From an uncultured Eudoraea sp. (GTDB lineage Bacteria; Bacteroidota; Bacteroidia; Flavobacteriales; Flavobacteriaceae): 64,000 bases of DNA. The DNA lies in contig CAMYJF010000005.1 of assembly GCA_947258555.1 (NCBI GenBank), positions 1 to 64,000 on the forward strand, given 5' to 3'. This document shows, in pieces, positions 28,218 through 38,016 of the stretch (its first letter is position 1; each line of letters begins with the position of its first letter). Below the pieces are notes generated by a model. It had not been told where the DNA came from and searched no databases. It was given only the letters and a program-made list of their open reading frames with translations. The position numbers were made by a program, and so were the translations under genes.

Positions 28218-31200
28218 TTAGTTTCCGTCTGTCGGTACCGACGAATTACGTTGTGCTTCCTTAGCCTTGATAATTTCAAGTTCATTTCGGGCTTCAGTCA
28301 CAATATCCGGGAAGCCTTCAAAATTACTTATCACACTCTCCAGGATATAGGTAGCTTGAAAGGCATCGTCCAGTTCATAGTAATTTTTGGCCATCAGGAT
28401 CAGCCCTTTTCCTCCCCATTCCTTATAAGCTGCATAATCGCTTGCCAGCTTTTGAATTACGCCATTAGAGCGCTCAAACAATTGATCTTTATGGTCAAAA
28501 TAAGCTTCATAATACAAGGCTTCTGCAGCTATGGCGCCAGTGGCAATAGGTTTTACCCGAGCATAGGCGGTTTTTGCCCTTTCTTCATCTCCTAAGGCAA
28601 ACGCTGTTCTGGCGATCATAATACGTGCATCACTTTTTATTCTGTTGTCTATCCCAGGTGTATTCTCAACCACCTCGGCATAGGACAGTGTTTTCTCATA
28701 ATTACCTTGTTGGTAATATCCTTTCATCAAATTCGACTGTGCGAAAGTCCGGTTCTGAACTATATCGGCCATGCTCTCCAGATCCAGCAGGTAAGGCATT
28801 GCCTGGTCATATTTATCCTCACTCACATAGATCTCACAAACACGTGTCAGGGCTTGTTCGAAAGATTCTCCAGAGCCAGTTTCTACAACCGACTTATAAT
28901 GGGGCAAAGCAGCGGCTGCATCATTCTTTTCAAAGTATAATTGCGCCAGGCTAAAATGAGCCTCCGTCCTGTGTAGTCCATTCGGGAAATCAGTCAGATA
29001 GTTACTCAGGCTTTTGATCGCTTGATCCTTATTGCCATCTAATAGTTGGCGACTGGCAGATTCATAACTGGCATTGTCGAGTTCTGCATCCGTCACTTCT
29101 ACGAAATCCAGGTCTTTTACCCAGTTGGCATACTCGCGTACGCGACCTTCTTCTACATAAATGAGCTTTGCCGTGCTGACGGCCTGCACTGCTTCCTGGC
29201 TGTTCGGATACTTTCGCACCACATTTTTAAACTTATCCAGTGCCTGATCATTCCTGCTGGCATTGTAGTGCACCAGGCCCTGGCGAAGCAAAGAAACAGG
29301 TACAAGCGAACTTCTGTTGAATCGCTCTATCAATTGATCATAGGCCCGAAGACCCAGGTTGTTCTGCCCGTTCTTTACATAGGTATTACCCAATTCAAAG
29401 AGGGCATCATCCCTATAGGAAGAGTTTGGAAATCTACTCACAAACCTATCGAGCGTACTGATCTTTTCACTCGTATTTCCAGTAAATCCATGACACATAG
29501 CCTCTTGAAATGCAGCGTAATCTTTTTCTTTTCCATTGGCAGACTGAACCTGTTCATAAGCACGGATCGCCGGATTGTATTGTCGTGTTACAAAGTAACT
29601 ATCACCCAGTCTTGCATAAGCATCATGCGCCTTTTCTCCTGAAGAATTGGATCTTACATAGGCATTAAAATGATCGGCAGAAGCGCTGTACTCCTTTAAC
29701 TTAAAAGCTGCATAGCCCCTGTTATACTGTATATCTCCATACTCATCTGTAAGAGATGCATTTGAAGAGCTTGCAAAATCTGAATACAGGCCTGACGCTT
29801 CCTCAAAGCGATTTAACATATAGGCCGATTCCCCTTTCCAATAGGTAGATCTGGTTTCAAGTAACCTATCTGCGGTGTTAGATAAGGATTTGCTAAATGA
29901 TTCGTACGCCTTGGCATAATCCAATTCCTGGAATTGTTCCAGGCCCAAATAGAAGGCCACCTTCTGAAATGTTAGTTCATCGGCGTACTCTTTGTTGTTC
30001 TCAAGAATGTCCAAAGCCCCCTGGAAATTTCGAGAGGTGATGTATGAATCCACCAAAAGCTCTCGAATTTCATTTTCATGGCTATCGCCAGGATAGGTTT
30101 CCAGGTATGTTGTCAGTACCTGGGGTATTGGCTCATAGGCATTGCCTATATCATAGCTCAGGCGGGCGTAATTAAGTAATGCATCTTTCTTGATATCTTC
30201 ATTGAATTCCATTTCAGATGCATTTCTAAAGGCATTGAGTGCCTCTTGCTTTTTTTCCAGATTCAGATAGCATTCGGCCAAATGGTAATAGGCGTTCTGG
30301 GCCACATCATTATCGCCGCCAATAATTTTATTGAATTGCTGAATGGCACTGGCGTAATCCGATTGTTTATAGTAGCAGTATCCCAGGAGGTAGTAATCCG
30401 AATTATTCCATTTGCCCCTTTTGCCTTTATATTTCTGCAGGTATGGGATGGCAGTATTGTACTGCTCCAGGTTGAAATAACTCTCCCCAATGATCTTATT
30501 TAGCTCTGATATTTCTTGTCGGTTTGCCCGTGGTAAATAGTCTTCTGCCAGTTTGATGGCTTCCTCGAATTTACCTAGTTTAAAATTGAGGTCGGCCTGG
30601 TAATAAGCTAATTTCTCGCCTAAAAGTTCAGGGTCTGTGATCTCATCGAATCGGTCGCTTGCCTCATCATAATCATCTTGCTGATAGGCAATAAATCCGA
30701 GATAATATTTGGCCTGTGATCCATAAACCGGGGAGTTTGTCACTCGCCGCAAATAGCGTTCTGCTTCTTCTGGTTTGCGGGAAGAATAAAGCGCATATCC
30801 CATATTAAAGGTATATCTGTCTACATCGCCTCTCGCCATGGACGTTTGGTCTACCCTTCTATACCACTTAAGGGCATAGGGATATTTACCATTTTCAAAA
30901 TAATAATCCGCCACATCCAGAAAGGCTGAATTTCGTTTGGTAGAAGTAGGGTAATCGCCCACAAAATCCTCCATGAGTCGATCTGCACCGACTTGATTCA
31001 AACGAACTGCTGCATTGGCCACATAGTAGGCACTATTGGCCTTGGTTTCTTCATCTTCGGTTTCGGCATGCACTTTTTCAAACAAAGTTTGAGCTGCCTG
31101 GTACTGTTTCGTGTTATAAAGGGATAGTGCCTCCTGAAAGGTTTTGTTGTCGTGGGTGTAGATCCGGGATTCCTGTGCACTCGTAAGTTGCACAATCCCA

Positions 31201-31238
31201 ATTAAGGCCGCTATCAGGGCAAGGTTCTGGATTCGCAT
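28218..31238 (-). CDS. Large tetratricopeptide-repeat protein, exported
   Basis: 1006 residues from MRIQNLALIAALIG, giving a signal peptide that ends TSAQ. Almost the whole mature protein is TPR units: repeated A.YYLG..AY..GDY..A pairs, for example YYHLAECYLNLEKKQEAL and ALFELGNTYVKNGQNNLGL. Perhaps 20 or more repeats, forming a long periplasmic or outer-membrane-associated solenoid. It is upstream of the barrel gene by 10 bp, so a role as periplasmic partner of that barrel is a reasonable inference. It is divergent from ftsE. Confidence 0.85.
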   Translation of the reverse strand: MRIQNLALIAALIGIVQLTSAQESRIYTHDNKTFQEALSLYNTKQYQAAQTLFEKVHAETEDEETKANSAYYVANAAVRLNQVGADRLMEDFVGDYPTSTKRNSAFLDVADYYFENGKYPYALKWYRRVDQTSMARGDVDRYTFNMGYALYSSRKPEEAERYLRRVTNSPVYGSQAKYYLGFIAYQQDDYDEASDRFDEITDPELLGEKLAYYQADLNFKLGKFEEAIKLAEDYLPRANRQEISELNKIIGESYFNLEQYNTAIPYLQKYKGKRGKWNNSDYYLLGYCYYKQSDYASAIQQFNKIIGGDNDVAQNAYYHLAECYLNLEKKQEALNAFRNASEMEFNEDIKKDALLNYARLSYDIGNAYEPIPQVLTTYLETYPGDSHENEIRELLVDSYITSRNFQGALDILENNKEYADELTFQKVAFYLGLEQFQELDYAKAYESFSKSLSNTADRLLETRSTYWKGESAYMLNRFEEASGLYSDFASSSNASLTDEYGDIQYNRGYAAFKLKEYSASADHFNAYVRSNSSGEKAHDAYARLGDSYFVTRQYNPAIRAYEQVQSANGKEKDYAAFQEAMCHGFTGNTSEKISTLDRFVSRFPNSSYRDDALFELGNTYVKNGQNNLGLRAYDQLIERFNRSSLVPVSLLRQGLVHYNASRNDQALDKFKNVVRKYPNSQEAVQAVSTAKLIYVEEGRVREYANWVKDLDFVEVTDAELDNASYESASRQLLDGNKDQAIKSLSNYLTDFPNGLHRTEAHFSLAQLYFEKNDAAAALPHYKSVVETGSGESFEQALTRVCEIYVSEDKYDQAMPYLLDLESMADIVQNRTFAQSNLMKGYYQQGNYEKTLSYAEVVENTPGIDNRIKSDARIMIARTAFALGDEERAKTAYARVKPIATGAIAAEALYYEAYFDHKDQLFERSNGVIQKLASDYAAYKEWGGKGLILMAKNYYELDDAFQATYILESVISNFEGFPDIVTEARNELEIIKAKEAQRNSSVPTDGN

Positions 31239-31387
31239 AGTGTTCGGGCTATTAGGTCCTGCCAAATTTTTCTAATAACGTCAAATATTGTTCCGAAGTA
31301 TGTTTGCTTTTCAATAAAAATAAAATTGTCCTTATCGCCACACCAGTTATTAGGGAACTTATTACTTTTATAATAACAAAAAATGCT

Positions 31388-32071
31388 ATGGCCGAAAATA
31401 TCCTTATGCTTAAAGATGTCGCTGTCTACCAAGGCGATACGATGATCCTTCAAGATGTGACCCTTGAGGTTAAAAAAGGAGAGTTCGTTTATCTTATCGG
31501 CAAAACCGGAAGCGGGAAAAGTAGTTTTATGAAAACGCTCTATGCCGATATACCTTTGAAAGAGGGGCACGGTCGAGTGGTAGGCTTCAACCTTAAAACC
31601 CTTGAGGAGAAGAACATTCCTCATTTACGAAGAAAACTCGGTATTGTATTCCAGGATTTTAAGCTATTGCCTGACCGGACGATAAACAAGAACATGGAAT
31701 TCGTTCTGCGTGCTACGGGATGGGAAGATCCGGAAGCGATGGCAAACAAAATCGAGGATGTCTTAGAGCGTGTGGGTATGAAGACAAAAGGTTTTAAATT
31801 TCCTCACGAACTATCCGGTGGGGAACAACAACGGGTGGCTATAGCGCGGGCACTTCTCAATGATCCGGAACTGATCCTGGCCGATGAACCTACGGGAAAC
31901 CTGGATCCCCAGACTAGTGTTGAAGTCATGAAAGTGATGCAGGAATTAAATAAAGCAGGCAATACCATTTTAATGGCTACTCATGATTATGCCTTACTTC
32001 TGAAATACCCTGCAAAAACCCTTAAGTGCGAGGCAAACCGTGTCTTTGAAGTCATTCAAAAGGCTGTGTAA
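31388..32071 (+). CDS. ftsE: Cell-division ATP-binding protein FtsE
   Basis: 227 residues; start chosen at [20 protein letters not shown] ATPase motifs: Walker A GKTGSGKS (38-45), Q-loop [11 protein letters not shown], signature LSGGEQQ (142-148), Walker [13 protein letters not shown] (162-173), switch His THDY. Sequence closely follows FtsE, which with FtsX controls peptidoglycan hydrolases at the division site. ftsX is not adjacent, as usual in Bacteroidota. The next gene follows after 20 bp. Confidence 0.92.
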   Translation: MAENILMLKDVAVYQGDTMILQDVTLEVKKGEFVYLIGKTGSGKSSFMKTLYADIPLKEGHGRVVGFNLKTLEEKNIPHLRRKLGIVFQDFKLLPDRTINKNMEFVLRATGWEDPEAMANKIEDVLERVGMKTKGFKFPHELSGGEQQRVAIARALLNDPELILADEPTGNLDPQTSVEVMKVMQELNKAGNTILMATHDYALLLKYPAKTLKCEANRVFEVIQKAV

Positions 32072-32091
32072 AATCCCAAAATCTATTTCCT

Positions 32092-32538
32092 ATGATCCTT
32101 AGAAAGCAATCTCAGCAAGCTGCCAAAAAGGTAAATCCTTTCTTTGGTCTTCTTTTATTTCTGATCTCAATATTCTTATTTGTTTTGACCGGTCCGCTTG
32201 GTTTCATTTATGGTTTTTTTCACGGTCTGTTTTCACGTGGAATCAAAGGGGTAGGTGAATATTTACTGAAAATTGCCATTTCGATCGATCAGCTCGGGAA
32301 TGTGGGGATGCAACATATGCTCAATGCGCTCTGGGTTAAAAAAGGGGGTTATTTATTTGGCAATAGAGACGAAACTATTTCCAGCGCTTTAGGGAAAAAC
32401 AAAGCTCAAAAGACACTTACTGCTTTTGGGAAACTAATGGACAATATCCTGGACTCCATTGACCCCAATCACAGCCTGAATTCCATTGACTACTACGTAG
32501 AGCCTCTCAAGCAAATTACACCTTCAGATAGTCCCTGA
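32092..32538 (+). CDS. Small membrane protein of unknown function downstream of ftsE
   Basis: 148 residues. A basic N-terminus (RKQSQQAAKK) precedes a long hydrophobic stretch (about 16-50), wide enough for one or two membrane passes. The soluble C-terminal part has FGNRDETISSALGKN, then LDSIDPNHSLNSID. From memory this resembles a motif (DET.S...G...LD.IDP.H...S) in small phage and bacterial proteins of unknown role; that match needs a profile search. It begins 20 bp after ftsE, suggesting one transcript. Function unknown. Confidence 0.7.
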   Translation: MILRKQSQQAAKKVNPFFGLLLFLISIFLFVLTGPLGFIYGFFHGLFSRGIKGVGEYLLKIAISIDQLGNVGMQHMLNALWVKKGGYLFGNRDETISSALGKNKAQKTLTAFGKLMDNILDSIDPNHSLNSIDYYVEPLKQITPSDSP

Positions 32539-32562
32539 TCAAATGTGTCTGGATGATTTTAT

Positions 32563-32570
32563 TACATTTG
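32563..32570 (+). promoter_or_regulatory. Possible -7 element for the ROK kinase gene
   Basis: TACATTTG matches TAnnTTTG, 25 nt before the ATG at 32596. No clear -33 element. Confidence 0.35.
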
Positions 32571-32595
32571 CAGGATTCAAAGTAGTTGGCAATCT

Positions 32596-33345
32596 ATGAT
32601 CGTATTAGGTATTGATATTGGTGGTTCTGGTATGAAAGGTGCCCTGGTGGACACCGAAACCGGTCAACGTATCTCAGAACGACACCGTATACCTACGCCC
32701 GTGGATCGCAAACCCGAATCCATGGCACTTGTTGTCAAACAACTAGTCGATCATTTTAACCATAAAGGCCCTGTTGGTTGTGGTTTCCCTACAATAGTCA
32801 AACACGGCGTTTGTATATCTTCTGGAAATCTTCACAAATCCTGGGTCGGCGTAAATATCAAGGAATTGTTTACAGAAGCTACCGGCTTACCCGTAACAGT
32901 TGTCAATGATGCGGATGCAGCCGGCTATGCTGTGATGAATTATGGCTTGGGGAAAGGGAAGAACGGCTTAGTTGTTATTATCACTATTGGAACGGGACTG
33001 GGCAGTGGCGCCTTCTATAACGGCGAGCTGATCCCTAACTTTGAACTAGGTCAGATCCCTTATAAAAAATACAAGAAGATCGAACAATGGGCTGCGGCCT
33101 CAATAAAAGAAAAGGAAGAATTAACTTTTGAAAAATGGGGGAAGCGTTTTAACACCTTCCTGCATTATGTAGAACTCCTTATATCCCCGGATCTGATCAT
33201 TTTAGGCGGGGGAACTGCTAAAAACTTTGATGAGTTCAAGGAGTATCTTTCCGTAAAATCACCTGTCGTTCCCGCCTACTTGGGCAATTATGCCGGTATT
33301 ATCGGTGCGGCAGCTGCAGCCTTGCACCAGGCTCCAATTGATTGA
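32596..33345 (+). CDS. ppgK: ROK-family kinase, polyphosphate-glucokinase-like
   Basis: 249 residues. ROK/actin-like ATPase motifs: phosphate-1 GIDIGGSGMKGA (5-16), NDADAAGYA (catalytic Asp), ITIGTGLGSG and LIILGGGTAKNF. The length and the GSGMKG / GQIPYKKYKKIEQWAA features match the polyphosphate glucokinase branch, which phosphorylates glucose using polyphosphate or ATP. The ROK zinc-binding CxCGxxGC motif is absent, as expected for this branch. Phosphoryl donor cannot be decided here. Confidence 0.82.
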   Translation: MIVLGIDIGGSGMKGALVDTETGQRISERHRIPTPVDRKPESMALVVKQLVDHFNHKGPVGCGFPTIVKHGVCISSGNLHKSWVGVNIKELFTEATGLPVTVVNDADAAGYAVMNYGLGKGKNGLVVIITIGTGLGSGAFYNGELIPNFELGQIPYKKYKKIEQWAAASIKEKEELTFEKWGKRFNTFLHYVELLISPDLIILGGGTAKNFDEFKEYLSVKSPVVPAYLGNYAGIIGAAAAALHQAPID

Positions 33346-33374
33346 TCATTAATTTAACCGGATCAAAGTACTAC

Positions 33375-35174
33375 CTAAACGATTTTATTCCTTTTTCTGT
33401 CGACTTCCTTGAGAAAGATCTTGCGAAGTCGCAAATGCTTTGGGGTTACTTCAACATATTCGTCTTTCTGGATGTATTCCAAGGCCTCTTCTAATGAAAA
33501 TTTTACTGCGGGCACGATCTTGGCCTTATCATCTGCTCCTGCGGAGCGGACATTCGAAAGTTTTTTAGTTTTAGTTACGTTGATCACCATATCATCACCC
33601 CTGGTATTCTCTCCAATTACCTGGCCTTCATAGATGTCCTCACCCGGATCTACAAAAAACCGACCGCGATCCTGAAGCTTATCAATAGAATAGGGAATAG
33701 CCTTCCCATTTTCCATGGACACCAGCGATCCATTCTGGCGCTGTGGTATGTCATCCTTCATAGGCTGGTACTCCAAAAATCGGTGTGCCATGATAGCTTC
33801 CCCTGCCGTTGCCGTCAAGAGTTGATTCCTAAGTCCGATAATACCCCGGGAAGGGATAATGAATTCACAAACCATACGCTCTCCACGGGCTTCCATCCGG
33901 GTCATCTCTCCTTTTCGCTTTGAGACCATTTCCACCGCTTTTCCCGAAACCTCTTCCGGAAGATCTATGGTAAGATCTTCCATAGGCTCGCAAGACACGC
34001 CATCTATCTTTTTAATGATCACCTGCGGCTGTCCAATTTGAAGCTCATAGCCCTCACGTCGCATTGTTTCGATCAGCACGGAAAGATGTAATACCCCACG
34101 GCCAAAAACAGTGAATTTATCAGCACTATCCGTTTCCTCAACGCGTAGCGCCAAATTCTTTTCCAGTTCTTTTTCCAGTCGCTCCTTAAGATGTCTAGAG
34201 GTAACGAATTTGCCTTCCTTTCCAAAAAACGGACTGTCGTTAATCGTAAACAACATGCTCATAGTGGGTTCATCTATGGCAATAGTTTCCATTCCTTCAG
34301 GCTGTTCCAGGTCGGCAACTGTATCGCCTATGTCGAACCCTTCCAGACCCGTCATAGCACAAATATCTCCTGTTGCTACCTCAGCCACTTTCATTTTACC
34401 AAGGCCATCGAAGGTAAAAAGCTCCTTAATTTTCGATTTCACAATACTTCCATCCCGCTTTACCAGGGATACTTGTTGGCCTTCCTTTAATGATCCACGC
34501 GTGAGCCTGCCAATGGCAATTCTTCCTGTAAAAGAAGAATAGTCTAATGAAGTGATAAGCATCTGTGTACTTCCTGATTCGGGCACAAAAGAAGGAATAT
34601 GATCAACCACCATTTCCAGTAAAGGTTCAATGGAATCTGTTTTCACATTCCAGTCTGTACTCATCCAATTGAATTTGGCGGAACCGTAAACAACCGGGAA
34701 ATCCAGTTGCCATTCTTCGGCTCCTAATTCAAACATCAGGTCGAATACCTTCTCGTGAACCTCTTCCGGGGTACAGTTTTCTTTATCGACCTTGTTTATT
34801 ACCACACAGGGTTTTAAACCAAGATCTATGGCTTTTTTCAACACAAATCGTGTCTGCGGCATGGGGCCTTCAAAAGCATCTACAAGAAGGAGGGCGCCAT
34901 CTGCCATATTCAAAACACGTTCTACTTCACCCCCAAAATCGGCGTGACCGGGTGTGTCTATAATATTGATCTTTGTGCCTTTGTAGGTCACTGAAACGTT
35001 TTTGGAAACTATAGTAATTCCCCTTTCTCGTTCCAGGTCATTATTGTCCAGAATGAGCTCCCCGGTTTTTTCATTATCGCGGAAGAGCTGGCAAAAATGA
35101 AGGATCTTATCCACCAAAGTGGTTTTACCATGATCTACGTGGGCGATTATTGCAATATTCTTTGTGTTGGGCAT
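33375..35174 (-). CDS. typA: Translational GTPase TypA/BipA
   Basis: 599 residues from [19 protein letters not shown]; an ATG three codons upstream is also possible. G1 AHVDHGKTT (11-19), G2 RERGITI, G3 [11 protein letters not shown]4 NKVDKE, then EF-G-like domains II, III and V and the TypA-specific C-terminal domain ([14 protein letters not shown]). A ribosome-binding GTPase involved in 50S assembly and cold/stress growth. A minus-strand TATCTTTG (35193-35200) ends 18 nt upstream and is a likely -7 box. Confidence 0.96.
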   Translation of the reverse strand: MPNTKNIAIIAHVDHGKTTLVDKILHFCQLFRDNEKTGELILDNNDLERERGITIVSKNVSVTYKGTKINIIDTPGHADFGGEVERVLNMADGALLLVDAFEGPMPQTRFVLKKAIDLGLKPCVVINKVDKENCTPEEVHEKVFDLMFELGAEEWQLDFPVVYGSAKFNWMSTDWNVKTDSIEPLLEMVVDHIPSFVPESGSTQMLITSLDYSSFTGRIAIGRLTRGSLKEGQQVSLVKRDGSIVKSKIKELFTFDGLGKMKVAEVATGDICAMTGLEGFDIGDTVADLEQPEGMETIAIDEPTMSMLFTINDSPFFGKEGKFVTSRHLKERLEKELEKNLALRVEETDSADKFTVFGRGVLHLSVLIETMRREGYELQIGQPQVIIKKIDGVSCEPMEDLTIDLPEEVSGKAVEMVSKRKGEMTRMEARGERMVCEFIIPSRGIIGLRNQLLTATAGEAIMAHRFLEYQPMKDDIPQRQNGSLVSMENGKAIPYSIDKLQDRGRFFVDPGEDIYEGQVIGENTRGDDMVINVTKTKKLSNVRSAGADDKAKIVPAVKFSLEEALEYIQKDEYVEVTPKHLRLRKIFLKEVDRKRNKIV

Positions 35175-35358
35175 AGCCGTCATTTAAGCGCGCAAAGATA
35201 CGCAAAGGAAGTGGGAGGACTCTTAAATAAACCTGAAAACACAAAAGGGCCTATTAGCGGGTTTCCGGAAACTAAAATGACGTTCAAAGCCTGTCCTGCC
35301 GTTAACCTGAATGAATAAATCCTTTGGAATCTACTATCTTTAGCCAGAAATTTTTTTG

Positions 35359-36180
35359 ATGGATTTAAGCCACATCCCTAAAATAAAGCATGTTGAAAGC
35401 GGTAATTTTTTCCTTTTGGCAGGCCCTTGTGCCATTGAAGGTGAGGAAATGGCCATGCACATTGCCGAGCAAATCACAGCAATTACTGATGCCCTTCAAA
35501 TCCCCTTTGTATTCAAAGGGAGTTTTAGGAAGGCAAATAGGAGTCGACTAGATTCCTTCACCGGTATAGGGGATGAGAAAGCTTTGAAAATTCTCGCAAA
35601 AGTCTCCGAATCCTTTAATATTCCTACGATAACTGATATCCATGAAATAGCTGATGCCGAAAAAGCGGCAGCCTATGTAGACATTTTACAAATACCGGCC
35701 TTTCTGGTAAGGCAGACAGACTTAGTGGTTGCAGCAGCTAAAACCGGGAAAGTGGTGAACCTGAAAAAAGGACAATTTATGAGTCCTGAAAGCATGAAAC
35801 ATGCGGTGACTAAGGTTAAAGATGCCGGGAATGATAAGGTCATGATCACTGAGCGAGGTTCTATGTTCGGCTATCAGGATATGGTCGTTGATTTCCGTGG
35901 AATACCCACCATGAAGGCTTTTGCTCCTGTAGTATTGGACGTTACCCATTCCCTCCAGCAACCCAACCAGTCTTCCGGTGTCACCGGTGGAAGGCCTGAA
36001 CTTATCGAAACCCTAGCCAGGGCCGGAATAGCCAGTGGCGTTGATGGGTTGTTTATAGAAACACATTTCGACCCGGCCAATGCAAAGAGTGATGGGGCTA
36101 ATATGCTTCATTTGGAAAAATTAGCCGGTCTGCTGGAAAATTTAGTGGCCCTGCACACAACGGTCAGACAGCTTTCCTAA
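35359..36180 (+). CDS. kdsA: 3-deoxy-8-phosphooctulonate synthase, class II (metal-dependent) type
   Basis: 273 residues from ATG (a TTG one codon earlier is less likely). Condenses arabinose-5-phosphate with PEP to make KDO-8-phosphate for LPS. Motifs: LAGPCAIEG, FKGSFRKANRSR, LKKGQFMSPESM, ERGSMFGY and the terminal FIETHFDPANAKSDG. The Cys in GPCAIEG marks the metal-dependent class II enzyme, where class I (E. coli) has Asn. Supports a Gram-negative LPS outer membrane. Confidence 0.95.
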   Translation: MDLSHIPKIKHVESGNFFLLAGPCAIEGEEMAMHIAEQITAITDALQIPFVFKGSFRKANRSRLDSFTGIGDEKALKILAKVSESFNIPTITDIHEIADAEKAAAYVDILQIPAFLVRQTDLVVAAAKTGKVVNLKKGQFMSPESMKHAVTKVKDAGNDKVMITERGSMFGYQDMVVDFRGIPTMKAFAPVVLDVTHSLQQPNQSSGVTGGRPELIETLARAGIASGVDGLFIETHFDPANAKSDGANMLHLEKLAGLLENLVALHTTVRQLS

Positions 36181-36193
36181 GTCTTATTTTAGA

Positions 36194-37399
36194 TTAAATT
36201 TTATCTACATAATCTTGCAGATATTTGAAGTTGGGTGTAAGATTTCCATCTTGGGTCATTCGTGCTCGCTCTAGAATTCCTTTTGCGTCGCCATTAAAAA
36301 AGGAAGGAACAACTTCTTCAACAAATGTAAAGCCAAAGCCCCTGCTGGCATCACGAGGTAATTCGGCCGGGAGGTTGTCCACAGCCATTACGGCAATAGC
36401 ACCTGAATTCAAATAGCTTACCTCATCGCCTGTTTCAGGATCATAGCCATAGATTGGTTCTTCAATTGTTGATGCCCTTATAGTAGTGGGTACAGGTCCA
36501 TCGATGTCGCAACTGATATCGGCAATAACCGAGATCTTGAAATCTTCTCTTTGTGTATCCTTGTGCGTAAAGAAGCGCGGGGCTTTGGGTGCGTGGAAAT
36601 GGGCAGCAAGATAAAGATCTGTTGCCTTTGCGAAGCGCATAAAATTGGCTTCATACTCCTCGGGATGATCAAAGAAATCCTGCATATCTATTGATTTGCC
36701 ATCTATTCTGCGGTTGTAATCCAAAACATCTATTTGGCAAAATACGGCTTCTTCAAAGCGCTCATTCAGGTAATTTTCAACACCTACCTCCCGCATCCCC
36801 ATTCCTGTAAGTATCTCATGAACACCTCCCCCTACCCTTCCCGTACCTGTGACAAGTATCTTCATGGGCGGGAGATGAATATCCTTAAGGGTTTCAATAA
36901 GGGCAGCCCGATCTTTGAGCGTATTTGCCTTCGGTAATTGAAATAGTTCATGTTTCAAGCCAAATGCCCGGATCCCGTTATAGGCACCTACTATGCCGGC
37001 ATAGCGTCCAAACGCCACGAGTCGGATTCCTTTTTCGTTGGTAATAACTTCGTGATCATAGAGCTCGATGTTATTTTCCAGTATAGCCCGGAGCAGATCC
37101 CGGTTGTAGGGCTGTTTTTTGATGGTGTGAGAGAAGAAAAAATACTTTTTGACTGAAATCAATTGGTCTATTGGTACTTCTTTTACTCCAAGCAGTACAT
37201 CACAATCGGCCACAGAATTAGCCACCTTGATTCCCGCATCTCGATATTCCTGATCACTAAAAACGCGAATGGGTGAAGATTCAACAGTGATTTGAGCCTG
37301 CGGAAAATCAGATAAGACTTTTTGACAGGCAGTTGGGGATAAGACCACACGGTGATCCGGTGGTATTTTTCGTTCTCTGATTAGTCCGAAGTGCACCAT
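36194..37399 (-). CDS. NAD(P)-dependent oxidoreductase, saccharopine-/alanine-dehydrogenase superfamily
   Basis: 401 residues from MVHFGLIRERKIPPDHRV; the frame is open 18 codons upstream. The N-terminal AlaDH/PNT fold shows VVLSP, GVKEVP and YFFFSHTIKKQPYNRDLLRAIL, the last close to the lysine-forming saccharopine dehydrogenase of fungi. The Rossmann motif is VTGTGRVGGGV, an altered GxGxxG. SVIADISCDIDGPVP follows. Bacterial members are poorly characterised; a role in lysine or another amino-acid step is inference. Not a canonical alanine dehydrogenase. Confidence 0.75.
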   Translation of the reverse strand: MVHFGLIRERKIPPDHRVVLSPTACQKVLSDFPQAQITVESSPIRVFSDQEYRDAGIKVANSVADCDVLLGVKEVPIDQLISVKKYFFFSHTIKKQPYNRDLLRAILENNIELYDHEVITNEKGIRLVAFGRYAGIVGAYNGIRAFGLKHELFQLPKANTLKDRAALIETLKDIHLPPMKILVTGTGRVGGGVHEILTGMGMREVGVENYLNERFEEAVFCQIDVLDYNRRIDGKSIDMQDFFDHPEEYEANFMRFAKATDLYLAAHFHAPKAPRFFTHKDTQREDFKISVIADISCDIDGPVPTTIRASTIEEPIYGYDPETGDEVSYLNSGAIAVMAVDNLPAELPRDASRGFGFTFVEEVVPSFFNGDAKGILERARMTQDGNLTPNFKYLQDYVDKI

Positions 37400-37422
37400 T
37401 TTCTTTTGGTATAAAATTTGCG

Positions 37423-37454
37423 CAAAAATACTCGGATTAAAAGGGGTGCGCAAA
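37423..37454 (-). promoter_or_regulatory. Consensus promoter for the saccharopine-dehydrogenase-like gene
   Basis: On the minus strand TTTG (37451-37454), 20-bp spacer, TATTTTTG (37423-37430), 23 nt before the start codon. Both boxes match the Bacteroidota consensus. Confidence 0.65.
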
Positions 37455-37466
37455 CTTTTTGTTACC

Positions 37467-37495
37467 TTGGCAATCCTTTTTTATAGATAACGTTC
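37467..37495 (+). promoter_or_regulatory. Weak candidate promoter for tmRNA
   Basis: TTG (37467-37469), 18-bp spacer, TAACGTTC (37488-37495), about 10 nt before the mature 5' end. The -7 box departs from TAnnTTTG at two places, so this is tentative. Confidence 0.35.
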
Positions 37496-37505
37496 TTAAA
37501 CATAT

Positions 37506-37900
37506 GGGGCCGACTGGTTTTGACAGCGAGACCAATGGCTATGTAAGCATGCCGAGCGCTGAGATACAGCTCGTAAATATCATATTTCATCTTTTAAATG
37601 GCGAATCTAATTACGCTCTTGCCGCATAATCCGAATTATAGTAGGATCATGCCTCGTCTCTGCTAGGCAGAGAAGCGAGATGTCCCTTGGAAGCCCTTGT
37701 TGGCGGCGTCTAAATTAGGGGCACCATAAATGTCAACATAGAATAACTGAAGCTTCGGCAGTTGTTCAAAACTTAAGAAGCTAAGTGCGTAGTATGCGGT
37801 TTTTGGTGAGTTACGCACCGACAATTAAACAAAAACTAAGCATGTAGAAAGCATAGGTATTTCTTGTTTGGACGGGAGTTCGAATCTCCCCGGCTCCACC
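37506..37900 (+). ncRNA. ssrA: Transfer-messenger RNA (tmRNA)
   Basis: The 5' end GGGGCCGACUGGUUUUGACAG and 3' end GGACGGGAGTTCGAATCTCC.. CGGCTCC form the alanyl acceptor stem (GGGGCCG pairs with CGGCTCC) and T-arm. The tag frame reads GGC GAA TCT AAT TAC GCT CTT GCC GCA TAA at 37600-37629, i.e. GESNYALAA preceded by the tRNA-borne Ala. A strong helix CTCTGC-TAG-GCAGAG follows the tag. The genome encodes discriminator A plus CC but T follows, so the final A of CCA must be added enzymatically. Rescues stalled ribosomes and tags the peptide for proteolysis. Confidence 0.97.
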
Positions 37901-37903
37901 TTC

Positions 37904-37942
37904 GCCCGCCGAAGCTCGAGAAACTCGAGAGCGAAGGCGGGC
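37904..37942. repeat. Compound hairpin H1 (REP-like), abutting tmRNA 3' end
   Basis: Outer stem GCCCGCC (37904-37910) with GGCGGGC (37936-37942); internal loop GAA (37911-37913) opposite GAA (37933-37935); inner stem CTCGAG with CTCGAG around an AAA loop. It begins 4 nt after the tmRNA sequence ends and could also act as terminator, though only a weak T-rich stretch follows. Confidence 0.8.
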
Positions 37943-38016
37943 TTATTAATTTTAGTGCTTCACAATATCATAATCCCAACAGCGGGCTTGCGCCTCCGCT
38001 AAAGCTTCAGCGACAC

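Noticed and set aside
29046-29642. 198-codon frame opposite the TPR gene
   Set aside because: Antisense shadow caused by TPR codon bias; no domain.
34111-34542. 143-codon frame opposite typA
   Set aside because: Shadow of a conserved gene.
35261-35272. 12-bp palindrome GTTTCCGGAAAC upstream of kdsA
   Set aside because: Short and not aligned to a promoter; could be chance.
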